Part shown: in pieces, positions 28,547 through 39,179 of the stretch | How the letters are laid out: each line of letters begins with the position of its first letter | Numbering within the stretch: the stretch's first letter is position 1 | From: Phycisphaerae bacterium | GTDB taxonomy: Bacteria > Planctomycetota > Phycisphaerae > UBA1845 | NCBI GenBank assembly: GCA_024102815.1 | Contig: JAGFJJ010000072.1 | Location: 1 to 64,000, forward strand | DNA: 64,000 bases | Direction of reading: 5' to 3' | Notes under the pieces: model-generated | Database searches by the model: none | What the model saw: only the letters and a program-made list of their open reading frames with translations | Told to the model about the DNA's origin: nothing | Program-made: the position numbers and the translations under genes

Positions 28547-31500
28547 CTACGGATAGACCAAGGCCGACTCGAACACGATGTAACCCACCTGTTCATTCAC
28601 GTGGTTACGTTCCGTGTCCGCAATCTGGTCCTCGTCAATTGCAAGGCGCAACTGCGTGGTTGTCGTCGAGGTGGAACCATACGTATACGCCCAACCACCG
28701 TTGCCGCCGTCCATCGCTGCCATGGTGACCACCGCCACCGAAGGAACCGTCGCGAACGGGGTCCCGAAGGAATAGCTGTAGGGCGGGCTGTTCGTAATGC
28801 CCAAGACGGTGTCGGGGCCGAGGGCGGCCTCATAGGCCACGCCGCCGATCGTCCCGTGACCCGACTCGATCACGATGAAACCGATCGTCTCGTTGGCTCG
28901 CGCCACGATCGTGTCCTCGCAGACCGTCTTTCCGGTGTACAGCACGGTCGCTGTCGGCGGATTGGTCTGGGAATTCCCACGGCACCAGAACACCGACCAT
29001 TCGGGATCGAGCACGCTCATCACTTGGCCGAGTATGACCGGGCTGGTGTAGCTCTGGCCGCAGGTCTGAGCCTGGCCGACCCAGCTGTTGTTCTCATCCG
29101 TGACGGTCGAGGTGTAGATCTGGGCCTCGATATTCACGCCATCGATGGTCCAGATTCCCTCTTCCACGACCAGGCAACTCACGCTCTCGGCCGATACCGC
29201 CCCGCCAGACGGATTCTGCAAACGAAGGTCGAAGCTGGTCGATGTCACGTTGCTGATTCGCGTGACGACCGGCGTCGAGTTGTTGCGGTAGTTGATCGAG
29301 CAGACGATCACCGGACTCGCGTAGGTGTTGGCCAGATTGACGGTCATCGGCGTGCCTCCAACCGTTACCGTTCCGGCCTCCAACTGAGCACCGACAGGGC
29401 CTTCGCAGGTGTCGGTTGACTCATTGCAGGTCTGACCCCCGGTGCAGGGATCGCCGGTGGACGAGCAATCGCTTAGCGCATCGCAATACTCGGAGCCGTC
29501 GCAGAACAGTCCGTTGTCCGGGCAGTTCGCGTCATTGGCCACATAGTCACAGGAGTCGGTGCCCTCGTTGCACACGTCGTCCGTGCAGCCTACCCCGTCG
29601 TCGCAGGTGACCGGTGATCCGGCCTGGCAGCCGAGTGTAACGTGGCAGGTTTCGACACCGTCGCAGTACTGGCCGTTATTGCACAGCGCGTCGTTGGGCG
29701 CGTGATCGCAGGAGTCCGTTCCTTCGTTGCAGGAATCATCCGTGCAGGACACGCCGTCGCTGCAATTGACCGGCGTGCCGGCCACGCAACTTCCGCCAGC
29801 GCAGTCCTCCGCGCCGTTGCAGTAGAGCCCGTCGTCGCAGTCGGCCGGGATGGTGCACTCCGGCCCGCCACTGGCATCGATGAGCAGATCATCAATGCAC
29901 ATATCGCCCTGGTAGCTGGAACCCGTGACGCCTCGGAATCGCAGACTTACCACGGATCCGGCGTAGGCGGACAGGTCCACGTTGGCTTGCTGCCACAGGC
30001 TGCCCTGGTCGCCGGACAGACTCCACAAGGTTGTCCAGGAGTTGCAATCTTCCGACGCCTCGAGCGAGAGCGTGCCCACGGCGCTGCCCAGCATGTGGTA
30101 CCAGAACGACAAGCTGGCGCCAGTCGAGCCGGTCAGGTCTACGCAGGGACCGTCGAGGATCGCGATCATGGATGGGTAGTTCGGGCTGGAGGCTTCCACA
30201 TACATGTACCAGCCCGATCCCGTGGTGTGGTCGCCCGAGGGGCCTGTTCCCGAGGAGGGCGTGCCGCCGGAGTTCCTCGTCCAGTCAATGTCGTCGCTGA
30301 TCGTATTGGACCAATCGCCGAACCCGGCCTCGAAGTCTTCCGCGTCCGGGAAAGCCGCAACGCTGACCGGGCACTCGTTCACGCAGACGCCGCCGACGCA
30401 CGAATCGATCGTGCAGTCGTTGCCGTCGTCGCAGGAAATCGGCGCGTTCTGGCAGACGTTGCCCACGCAGGCGTCAACCGTACAGGCGTCGCCGTCATCG
30501 CACTCGGGATCGCTCGTGCAGGGCATGCCACTGGCGTCGACGGCGATGTCGTCAATGGCGATGTCGCCCGTGTAGCTGCTTCCGCGCGTGCCGATGAAGC
30601 GCACCCGAATGGTGGAACCGGCGTAGGCGTCCAGGCTGATATTGGCCTGATACCAAGTGTTGCCCTGATTTCCGGACAAGCTCCAAACATTGGTCCAGTT
30701 CGTGCAATCATCGGAAACTTCGACGTCCAGCGCGCCGATCGTGGCGCCGTACATGTGATACCAGAAGGAGAAGTCCACCGTGCTCGTTCCAGTCAGATCG
30801 AGGCACGGCCCTTCCAGAATCGCGTAGTCTCCCAGTACGCGCGGGCTGGACGTCTCGATGTACATGTAGTAGCCGGATCCAGTGGTGTGATCTCCCGACG
30901 GCCCGGTGCTGGACGACGGCGTGCCTGCCGCGTCCCGTGTCCAGTCGAACACGTCGCCGCCCACATTGGACCAAGCCCCCTGGCTCGCATCGAAGTTCTC
31001 CGCGTACGGGAACGTCGAAACGGCGCCCGGGCATTCGTTCACGCAGACGTTGCCGACGCAATCGTCCACCGTGCAGGCGTTGCCGTCGTCGCAATCGGCC
31101 GGAACAGTGCACTCGACCGACTCGCAGGTGTCCGTCGCTTCATTGCACGACAGGCCCCCGCAGGGATCGCCCGTACTGTCACAGTCGTTGACCACATGAC
31201 AGAATTCTGTGCCGTTGCAGAACAGGCCGTCGTCCGGGCAATTGGCGTCGTTGGGAACATTGTCGCACGAATCCGTTCCCTCATTGCAGGAGTCATCCGT
31301 GCAGCCCACGCCGTCATCGCAATCCACCGCCGTGCCGGGCTGGCAATCCAACGACACACTACACACTTCTGCTCCGTTGCAGAATAGGCCGTCGTCACAG
31401 AGCCCATGGTTTGGCGCGTGATCGCAGGAGTCGGTGCCTTCGTTACACGAGTCGTCGGTGCAACCGACGGCATCGTCGCAATTCACGGGCGTTCCGGCCT

Positions 31501-34306
31501 GACAATCGAGCGTTGCGCTGCAAGTCTCCGTGCCATTGCAGTACAGTCCGTCGTTGCAGTTGGCGTCGTTCGGCGTATTGTCGCACGAGTCGGTGGCCTC
31601 GTTGCACGAATCGTCCGTGCACGCGACGCCGTCACTGCAATCGACGGGCGTACCCGCCTGGCAGACGGCGCCCGAGCAGGTCTCTACTCCGTTGCAATAG
31701 AGTCCGTCATCGCAGTCCGGGTCGGTGCTGCATTCCGTGCACACGTCGTTCAACTCGTCACAAGTCTGCCCCGGGCACGGGTCGCCACCCGCCTGACATC
31801 CGAGGGTGGCATTGCACGTTTCCGCCCCGTTGCAGAATTGCCCGTCGTCGCAGTTGGCATCGTTTGGCGAATAGTCACACGAATCCGTGGCTTCATTGCA
31901 GGAGTCGTTCGTACAGGCGACGCCGTCGTTGCAGCTCACCGGCGTACCGGTCTGGCAACCAAGCGTAGCGTGACACGTCTCGATACCGTCGCAGTACTGG
32001 CCGTCGTCGCACAGACCGTCGTTGGGCACGTTGTCACAAGAATCCGTTCCCTCATTGCAGGAGTCATTCGTGCAGGAAACGCCGTCGTCGCAATCGACCG
32101 GTGTACCGGCGACGCAGCTTCCGCCGATGCAATCCTCCGCACCGTTGCAGAACAGGCCGTCGTCGCAATCCGCAGGCACGACACACTGTGGTCCACCCCC
32201 GGCCGCCCAAATCTCGATGTCATCGATGTTCCAACCGCAATAGAACCAAGATCCATCGGTCGTTCCCATCGTCCAGCGGATGTAGACCGTAGGCTGATTG
32301 TCGGCGATGGAGGAGATGTCGAATTCCTGTTGCGTCCAGGAACTATCCGCGATCTCAGCCGTATTCTCCCAGATCGTTGTCCAAGAACTGCCGTTCGTAC
32401 TGACGCGGACGTAGGCGTGGTCGTACGTGGGTTGCTCGACACCCAGCCACCGCTCGAAGCGAAGCGTCACACCGGAAAGACCGGTGCAATTGATCGCCGT
32501 CGTGGTCAGATGCGTTTCAGGAAGGTTGGCCCCGTAGTCGCCGCTCAGGTTGTACCCGAGGACGTTAGATCCAGTAGCGCCGCTGGTGGGATCGGGACCG
32601 CCGTGCTCTCCCCCGCCGCCGGTCGGCTGGCCGTACGCCCATTGCCCTTGCATCGTCCAGCCGGGATTCGTATTGAGATTCCATTCGTAAACCAGCGACA
32701 CGCAGGAATCGGTAGCCTCATCACATGGATCGCCCCCGCACGGTGGCGTGCCCTGGAAACAGGACCCTCCGGAGCAGGTTTCGGCGCCATTGCACCAGAG
32801 ACCGTCATCACAATCGGGATCGCCCATGCAGGGCGCCAGCAGATTCAGCGAGTTGATCACGTCGATTCGGCCGTAGCCGTAGGCGCGATCGAATCCGGGC
32901 GTACCCATATCAATGGCCCCGTCCCGAATCACCTGGCGAACCTCCGCCGGTGTGAGCGTGGGGTCCGCGCTGAGGATCAGCGCGGCAAGGCCGGCGACGT
33001 GCGGTGAGGCCATGCTTGTTCCGGATTGGCCGACGATCGACCCTCCTCCGGCCGCATTGCTGGCCGACCAGATGTTCAGACCCGGCGCCGTCACGTCGAG
33101 ATAGTCACTCTCGTTGCTGAAGCACCCGACCTCGTCCGTCTGTGGGGACACATCTGTGCAGATGCCCCAACTCCAGGTGGACGTAGAATCTTCACAGGTG
33201 GGATAATCAGCTTTCCAAGTCGCGCCGACGGCGATGACGTCGACGCCGCATGCCGGGGAACCCATGGAATTGCTGTTGTTCTCATTCCCCGAGGCCGCGA
33301 CGGCGACAACACCATTTGCGACGGCGTTGTTGGCGGCGACGGCCCAGCTGTGTGTGCAGGGTCCGGTGTAATTGCCAGTGCCGATGCTCATGTTGATGAC
33401 ATCAGCCCGACCACCTGAAGGTGACTGATCGGCACAGTAGTTGATGCCGGCAATAATGTCGCTGTCGAATCCACCGCCCGAGGCGTTGAGCACCTTGGCG
33501 CCGATCAGCGTGGCGGCCGGGGCCATTCCCTGAAACGCCTGCGAGCCCGCACCGCACCCGAAGTCCACGCTCAGCCCCGTCCCTCCGGCTGCAATGCCCG
33601 AAACGTGGGACCCGTGTCCATTGTCGTCCTCCGGGTTGGAATCGTCGTTATAAAAGTCGTAACCGGCGGCTGTGTCGATCCGGGTCGAATACATGACATG
33701 ATCCGAATCGATACCGGTGTCCACAATGCAGATGCGAATGCCTGCGCCGTCAGCAGTAAGTCCGGCGGCACTGATCTGACTCTGAAGACCGCGGACAAGG
33801 GGTACCGAGTCATGCAGTCGAATCGCATTCGGGTGATACTGGTCCAGCTCGACCTTCGTTACGCCGGGAAGTTGTTTCAGCGCCTCAATCTGGTCCGCTG
33901 GCAGGTCGCGGATGTTCACGACGTTGGGAAGTACGGCGCTGTACTCATACTTGACGCGAGCCTGCTTCAGTGCGGCGAATTGCCGTACTTCCGCCTTGAC
34001 GTCGGCACCGCGCGCCTGGATGCGTTCGGTGTACACGAGCACACTCACCCGGCCCTTTGCTCGGGCCCGAACGATTTCGTGGTCCGCGGCTTCGTCCATC
34101 ATCCGGGCTTCGATCTCCTGATCGGTGAGCGGCTCCGCGAATCGGTCGGCATCCGGAGTGAATCCCCAGATCGGCGTGACGCGCTTCGAAGCGGCCTCTT
34201 GCGCCTTGCGGGCATCTTCCGCATTGGCCGCGGACCCCGCCCACGCAAAGCTTGTCGCCATTGCGACTGCACTTAACGAGTAAATGAGATGTTTCCCGAA
34301 CAACAT
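28547..34306 (-). CDS. Giant secreted subtilisin-like protease with Cys-rich and MAM-like modules
   Basis: 1919 residues. Signal peptide 1-29 (ends SAANA). An inhibitor-I9-like prodomain (about 80-155) is followed by the S8 peptidase domain: Asp in CIVDTGIDSDH (about 196), His in NGHGSHVSGIAAG (about 231), Ser in GQSGTSMASPHVAG (about 432). Then come a Cys-rich linker, a jelly-roll domain (about 545-690), many CDDGxxCNG-type repeats rich in paired Cys, two near-identical MAM-like domains (about 1075-1260 and 1300-1480), more repeats and a C-terminal beta domain with an NxANTYxSPVIV-type strand. It is likely a cell-surface or released protease that matures by prodomain removal; the repeats suggest adhesion or spacer roles. 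Confidence 0.88.
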   Translation of the reverse strand: MLFGKHLIYSLSAVAMATSFAWAGSAANAEDARKAQEAASKRVTPIWGFTPDADRFAEPLTDQEIEARMMDEAADHEIVRARAKGRVSVLVYTERIQARGADVKAEVRQFAALKQARVKYEYSAVLPNVVNIRDLPADQIEALKQLPGVTKVELDQYHPNAIRLHDSVPLVRGLQSQISAAGLTADGAGIRICIVDTGIDSDHVMYSTRIDTAAGYDFYNDDSNPEDDNGHGSHVSGIAAGGTGLSVDFGCGAGSQAFQGMAPAATLIGAKVLNASGGGFDSDIIAGINYCADQSPSGGRADVINMSIGTGNYTGPCTHSWAVAANNAVANGVVAVAASGNENNSNSMGSPACGVDVIAVGATWKADYPTCEDSTSTWSWGICTDVSPQTDEVGCFSNESDYLDVTAPGLNIWSASNAAGGGSIVGQSGTSMASPHVAGLAALILSADPTLTPAEVRQVIRDGAIDMGTPGFDRAYGYGRIDVINSLNLLAPCMGDPDCDDGLWCNGAETCSGGSCFQGTPPCGGDPCDEATDSCVSLVYEWNLNTNPGWTMQGQWAYGQPTGGGGEHGGPDPTSGATGSNVLGYNLSGDYGANLPETHLTTTAINCTGLSGVTLRFERWLGVEQPTYDHAYVRVSTNGSSWTTIWENTAEIADSSWTQQEFDISSIADNQPTVYIRWTMGTTDGSWFYCGWNIDDIEIWAAGGGPQCVVPADCDDGLFCNGAEDCIGGSCVAGTPVDCDDGVSCTNDSCNEGTDSCDNVPNDGLCDDGQYCDGIETCHATLGCQTGTPVSCNDGVACTNDSCNEATDSCDYSPNDANCDDGQFCNGAETCNATLGCQAGGDPCPGQTCDELNDVCTECSTDPDCDDGLYCNGVETCSGAVCQAGTPVDCSDGVACTDDSCNEATDSCDNTPNDANCNDGLYCNGTETCSATLDCQAGTPVNCDDAVGCTDDSCNEGTDSCDHAPNHGLCDDGLFCNGAEVCSVSLDCQPGTAVDCDDGVGCTDDSCNEGTDSCDNVPNDANCPDDGLFCNGTEFCHVVNDCDSTGDPCGGLSCNEATDTCESVECTVPADCDDGNACTVDDCVGNVCVNECPGAVSTFPYAENFDASQGAWSNVGGDVFDWTRDAAGTPSSSTGPSGDHTTGSGYYMYIETSSPRVLGDYAILEGPCLDLTGTSTVDFSFWYHMYGATIGALDVEVSDDCTNWTNVWSLSGNQGNTWYQANISLDAYAGSTIRVRFIGTRGSSYTGDIAIDDIAVDASGMPCTSDPECDDGDACTVDACVGNVCQNAPISCDDGNDCTIDSCVGGVCVNECPVSVAAFPDAEDFEAGFGDWSNTISDDIDWTRNSGGTPSSGTGPSGDHTTGSGWYMYVEASSPNYPSMIAILDGPCVDLTGSTGASLSFWYHMLGSAVGTLSLEASEDCNSWTTLWSLSGDQGSLWQQANVDLSAYAGSVVSLRFRGVTGSSYQGDMCIDDLLIDASGGPECTIPADCDDGLYCNGAEDCAGGSCVAGTPVNCSDGVSCTDDSCNEGTDSCDHAPNDALCNNGQYCDGVETCHVTLGCQAGSPVTCDDGVGCTDDVCNEGTDSCDYVANDANCPDNGLFCDGSEYCDALSDCSSTGDPCTGGQTCNESTDTCEGPVGAQLEAGTVTVGGTPMTVNLANTYASPVIVCSINYRNNSTPVVTRISNVTSTSFDLRLQNPSGGAVSAESVSCLVVEEGIWTIDGVNIEAQIYTSTVTDENNSWVGQAQTCGQSYTSPVILGQVMSVLDPEWSVFWCRGNSQTNPPTATVLYTGKTVCEDTIVARANETIGFIVIESGHGTIGGVAYEAALGPDTVLGITNSPPYSYSFGTPFATVPSVAVVTMAAMDGGNGGWAYTYGSTSTTTTQLRLAIDEDQIADTERNHVNEQVGYIVFESALVYP

Positions 34307-35615
34307 GAAGTGACCTCCCTACGTCTTCCTGCCATACCTCACCGCGACGCCACGATGATCGCATGGCTTGATTTGCCGGTTCAGAATCGCAGGATGATGG
34401 CCCCCAAAGCCAAGGCGCGCCGTCGGCAACGAGTTGCTCCGGGCATCCCATCCCGCGGAATTGGTTTTGGCGAGTCGTTCCGGGGCCGAACCGTTGCAGT
34501 ATCGGAACCGTCCTGTGCTCCGGCTGAGTTTTCCAACCCCCACGCAGCTATCAATTCACGAGTCGCCGCGCCAAGGCTAGCCGAACTCTTGACGAATCGT
34601 CAAGGATTTTTCTCGGATACATGACAATGGTCTGGATCAATGTGGCCGCGCTCTGTGGTCCCATTCACGAAGTCCGAGTGGCGTCAAGAGGTACACGGGG
34701 CACCCTTGCCACTCGTTGAGGACACTCGATGGGGCGCAGCGTGCGTCGCGCCAAGCTTGACCCGAGCGCCGAGGACGGGAGCGGTCTCGTTGCCGATTGG
34801 CCGGGACTCTATCGTCTCTGCCGGGACGCGATTCGCTCCGGCCGATGCGGCGGACTATTCAAGATCCATGTCGTACCGAGAACTGCGTTCGCAAGCGTCA
34901 GGCAAGGAGTGTCTCGCCGGACGGGAGTAGGCTCCAATGGATTCTGGAGTTGACGAGATTTTCGGGGGGAGCCTATCGCCCGCGGCTGCGACGGGCACGC
35001 AAGGAGGAGGCATCCTCGACGCCCTTTTCCTCCGAGAGCGCAGTCCTGTGCGTAGCTTGCGACACCGCTTACCGCTTCTGAAGCGCACTGCAGCGATCAG
35101 TCGATCTCCGCCTCGACGCGAATCGTAGCCCCAGTCGAATCATTTCCGGCGGCCCACTTTGGTGGAAACCGGTCCTCGAATGCGTTCCCGCTCCGGCGTT
35201 TTTCCGGAACGGGCAGCCGATGGAAAAACGGATGTGTAATGATGGCGCGGGCGCCGGTGTCGTTGGCGCCGCGGTTGTCAGAACGCATGACGCATGCCTC
35301 CGCCGCGCCGCTCAAAGAACGCAATGCGCGCATTAGGATCAGTCCAGGCACCAAGCCGTAGCCTCCGGGCCGGCGGCTATTGAACGACCTGCCAACGAGA
35401 AGAAAACGTGCGATCCTCCGGACGGCCATATGCGCCCAGGAGCGACCTTTCTAATGTTGCGTTCACTTGGTCGAGCGCAACGGTCTCAATCTCGTGCGAT
35501 TCCGCGATTCCCCCAGCACCTGTAGCAGCTTACGGGCGACCCGCCGGAGCCATGAATGGAAACGGCTTCAAGCTGAACGTGTTCACGATCTGGCGGATCT
35601 CCGAGGCTTCGCAAT
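34307..35615. other. 1.3 kb without a supportable gene
   Basis: No frame here has a recognisable domain, good start context or protein-like composition. The first part is the subtilase promoter region. The rest, towards 35.6 kb, may be decayed DNA next to the M4 protease pseudogene. The stretch 35530-35640 is similar to 43080-43190, just after the second copy of the shared C-terminal domain, so the duplication extends past the stop codon. Confidence 0.4.
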
Positions 35616-37855
35616 TCATGGACTCAGCGTCGCCATCAACGGCGGCGTTGGACACAACGCCGGTGACGGAGGCGTCGGTGCGTGAATCGAAGTCGGCGCC
35701 TGCGGATAGGCGTACGGATAGAACTCCTTGCCTGATCCCACGCTGAACGCGTTCACCACACGCAGAACGTCCGGACCGATGACCACGCGGTCCGTGGGTT
35801 CGGGGTTTACGTCGCACCACGTGAAGTGCGGCGCGGTCGGAGCCGCGGATACCGCCTGCAACGTGGCCGAGATGTCGAACCCGCTCACATTCCGATTTGT
35901 GGGCGTCCAGGAATTTGCCGGTGTAGGCGGCGTGGTCGAGCCGTCACCGCCGGCCGAGAACGAGCCGACCACGTCCGCCCAGAAGCGGGCGTTGGACGCC
36001 GTCGGACGGGCCGCGGTGTAGACCTTCAGGGCTCCCGAGAAGTTCACGCCGTCTGTTGTGGCGGTGACCTCATAGGCACGTCCCAAACCTGAAGCGGCGT
36101 CATCGCCGGGGGCGATCATACATCCGCCGACGTGCACGACGGGCAGCGCGCTCCAGTCGTGGAGGATCGGGGACGTGTCCAAGACCACGAAGGTGATGCC
36201 CTGGCCGGCCACAGACGGCGGCGTAGTGCGCGGCGTGCTGATGTAGTAGGACGTCCCCGACCCGACGTCGGTCAGTCGGTACGCTGTGGCCGTGTGCGCG
36301 GCGTCCGGTGCGAACGAGACGTAGCGCTGTTTGGGAGCGCCGTGAGGATATGTCGTAACGGGCAGGGGAGCCGTGATGTCGTATCCGTCCGGCACGCCGT
36401 TGCCGTTGGTATCGATGCTATCATCGAAGCCGGGGCACTGATCGCAGTCGTCCGGCACCGTATCGGCGTCGGCGTCCGGTTCGCATTCATTCGGAATGCC
36501 ATCACCGTTGCAATCGCCCGCCTGAAGGACCAACAGGGAGTCGATGCCGATGTAGTTCGAATTGGCGCCGTTGGGGCCGCCGCCCGTGACGTAGTATCGG
36601 AACGCGATTCTCCCGACGACCGGAGATCGTCTGGCCGTTGTACGTGCCCCCGTCCACCAGCAGCGCGAAGCCGTGATTGGGCACACCGGAATTTGTGTGC
36701 ACGCCGCCCTGGTCGCTCTCGGCGCACCAGTACTGCGCCGTATCGGAGACCTTGCCGGGGTGCCCCTTGCAGTTCGGATTCCACAGGTCCCGATAGACCC
36801 CGCCCGCGCCATCCTCGGGGGTAAAGCCACCGCACGGAATTCGCCGTGCCTGTCTGGAGAGTGATCGTGGCCGATACGCCCGGGAGCTCGGCCTCGATGT
36901 CCGCGCCGGCGCTTTGGCGGATGATGACGCTTGGGATCGCCAACGGGCCCGTACCCGACATGGTGAAGATGCTGTCGTCCGTATTGGCAACGATCACGTC
37001 GACGGCGCCGGCCGCCGCCGCATTCAGGACTTTCTGAGTAAACGCACACGTGCCGCGATCGATGAGGGCGATGTTGCCGGCCGTGAACCCGATCAGTGAC
37101 TCACAACCGTCCGTCACACTCGCGGTGCCGTCGTTCACCAGTTCTACGTCAGCGGACACCGTCACCGGTGGCACTGGATTGAAAGCCGCTCCGCCGGCCG
37201 GGTATTGGCCGGCAATGGCCGGCGGCGAATCGACAGTAAACGTCGGCGGAATGGAACCTCCGAACACCGAGCAGTCGCCGGGCGTTCGCACCACATCCGG
37301 CGTGTCCGTACCGGAGCCGTTCAGCAGGTCGACGACTTCGCTGAAGATATCGGAATACGACTCGTTCAACGCTCCCGGTTGCCATTGGTAGATCAAGCCG
37401 TGCGTGCTTTGTGTGTAGGCGTGCGTCCATTCGTGGGCGACGGTGTTGTCGCTGGTCGACCCAATGCAGAATCCCACGTGCGAACCCGTCCAGTGGGCGT
37501 TCGGGCAGGTGATGTCGTTGTCGTCATGTATGGCCGGCATTTGGCCGTCGGCGTTGTCCCACGAAAGGATCGTGCCGTTCGTCGCACTGGCGATCAGGTT
37601 GTAGATGTCCTCCGAGTACTCGATGATGTTGTCGACTTCCGCATCGCCGAAAGGCAGCGTGTCCCCTTCCTGCCAGAGGATGTTGCCCGGATCCACGAAC
37701 TGGTCGTAGACGATGCGATCGATGGCGTCGTGAATTCCGGTGATCTGGTCGACGATGGCGCCCTTGTGCGCGTCGACGTACACGAACTCGCGCACGTTCG
37801 AGCCGTTGCCCACCACCAAAAGATGACCATTTTCATCCACGATGTGACTGGGAGA
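35616..37855 (-). pseudogene. M4 (thermolysin-like) metalloprotease, truncated and twice frameshifted
   Basis: Three overlapping minus frames together encode one protein: a propeptide end (REFVYVDAHKGAIVDQITG), the M4 zinc site HEWTHAYTQ with the downstream Glu motif GALNESYSDIF, an inserted PA domain (about 37150-36880), the M4 C-terminal part with DQGGVHTNSGVPNHGFALL, a calcium-binding D-x-D stretch and a C-terminal domain beginning TYPHGAPKQRYVSFAPD. The frame changes near 36840 and again near 36620, each needing one extra base to be skipped. No signal peptide is present; the 5' end is joined to IS256-like sequence. It is probably inactive, unless the shifts are sequencing errors. Confidence 0.8.
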
Positions 37856-37990
37856 TTCCAAACAGGCCTGCACTTCCGCTTCGACGGCCTGGCCCAGCAA
37901 ACGCTGGGCGCCGCTCCGCAGAATCCCGCTCAATACATCGCCTGATGTCTCGGCTGGCACAGCCGGCGAAGATGCGATACCCTCGTCCAT
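37856..37990 (-). mobile_element. IS256-family transposase N-terminal remnant
   Basis: The frame contiguous with the M4 protease begins MDEGIASSPAVPAETSGDVL and continues GILRSGAQRLLGQAVEAEV. The G-A-Q-R-L-L-x-Q-A-V-E-A-E-V helix is characteristic of IS256-type transposase N-termini. After about 45 residues the sequence turns into protease propeptide. The exact junction lies between about 37800 and 37860, because VDENGHLLVVGNG could belong to either. No inverted repeats were found. Confidence 0.65.
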
Positions 37991-38097
37991 TCGGCGCACT
38001 CCGCGGCCCACGTGGGTCGTTTCGATGCTCAAAATTCCACACCGAGGGTACGCCGCCTTTCTTCTCACGCCATCCATAACTTTGGGCTATATCTCTC

Positions 38098-38723
38098 ATC
38101 CCACGACCCAATTGGCATGCACCAATCTGGGCGTCGTGCTCTTGAATGAAGGCCGCGTCAAGGAAGCGGAGGTCCTATTTCGCGATTCCGTAAAGAGCAG
38201 TCGTTCATAATTCAATCCGATCAACGAAATCCGGATGAAGTCCATAAGTAATCTCATCGATGCATTGTTCTTGGAAAGGGAACCGCTCGAGGCATAATCG
38301 CATTGCCACGAATTGCTCCTGGTACGTCGAGATCTGAATCCGTCGACTCAGGTTCTGGTAGCGCAGACGCTTGAGCAACTGGGGCATGCCCTTTACGTGC
38401 AAGGGAGGTACGAGGCGGCGCACGACGCCTGGCAGGAATGCGTGGCCTTACGACAGGGAATATCCACCGAGCACTGGCTAACGTATCGGGCAGGAGGCCT
38501 CTTGAGGCAATCCATAACGGCGCTCGGCCGTTTCGAGCAAGCGGAGCGCCTGCTACCGGATAGCTACACGGCTCTCCTCGCGCAACGCGATGTCATTCCG
38601 CAGGTCGGCGGAGGCATTTGCCTGAACGACGCACGCGATCGACTTGTGGTACTCTACGAGGCTTGGGGAAAGTCAGACGCCGCCGCCCGTTGGAAATCCA
38701 CGGGCGAATCGGCCGGTCATTGA
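38098..38723 (+). pseudogene. TPR tail of a Ser/Thr kinase, broken
   Basis: One frame (phase of 38313) carries tetratricopeptide repeats: LACTNLGVVLLNEGRVKEAE, then ISNLIDALFLEREPLEA, then LEQLGHALYVQGRYEAAHDA and LLRQSITALGRFEQAERLLP, ending LVVLYEAWGKSDAAARW. The last part is typical of the C-terminal end of planctomycete kinase-TPR proteins. The frame has in-frame stops after SSRS (about 38207) and at TAA 38295-38297. No kinase domain precedes it; IS256-like DNA lies upstream. It is a degenerate 3' remnant. Confidence 0.65.
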
Positions 38724-39105
38724 GTGGCATTGGGTGGGCAGGCAACGTTCATGTGGTTCACGGGACCGAAGGCCGAACGCGCGAATCGCACCAACGTGCA
38801 TTTGCCGTTGGAGCTGCTACGGAGCGATTATGTTTGATGGAGTCAACCGTTCCGACTCGATGGCGCTACGCAGGGACCTTCTCTCTCGTTTCAATGAGGG
38901 CCGAGCGCACGATCTGAGGGCCGAAATCTGCCCGATTGCTCTCGTTCTGGCTGGATCAGCCTCACAGGTGAGAGTAAGTCGCTGGACGGCTCCTCGGCAC
39001 CAGTTTTCCTCCAATAGCGCGGACCTGAGTGCAGTGCCAAGCCAAGGCGTTGGGCAGCAAGGAGGGTGGCGAGTCGTAAACGATTTTCTGACAAAGAGTT
39101 GGAAA
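38724..39105. other. Intergenic region, no gene seen
   Basis: About 380 bp between the TPR pseudogene and the tRNA. Frames overlapping the tRNA are shadows. Nothing recognisable was found. Confidence 0.35.
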
Positions 39106-39179
39106 TGGGCGATACAGGACTCGAACCTGTGACCTCCTGCGTGTAAGGCAGGCGCTCTGGCCAATTGAGCTAATCGCCC
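39106..39179 (-). tRNA. tRNA-Val (UAC)
   Basis: On the minus strand the gene runs from 39179 to 39107 plus discriminator A at 39106. Acceptor arms GGGCGAT and ATCGCCC pair fully. The D-arm contains TAGCTCAATTGG. The anticodon stem CCTGC/GCAGG encloses loop CTTACAC, giving anticodon TAC. The T-arm has the canonical GGTTCGAGTCC. No CCA is encoded. It is the only RNA gene I could find in the window. Confidence 0.96.

Noticed and set aside
29642-33007. Long open frames of 581 and 533 codons antisense to the subtilase repeats
   Set aside because: Their apparent repeats mirror the Cys-rich repeats of the real gene; composition is Val/Ala/Arg-rich with no recognisable domain.
28547-34306. Regular short repeats that could suggest a CRISPR array
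   Set aside because: The periodicity is of Cys-rich protein repeats in a continuous reading frame, with no constant repeat separated by unique spacers, and there are no cas genes.
34640-35429. Frames at 34640-34930, 34855-35088 and 35097-35429 as small genes
   Set aside because: No motif, poor start context and atypical composition; reported as an empty region instead.
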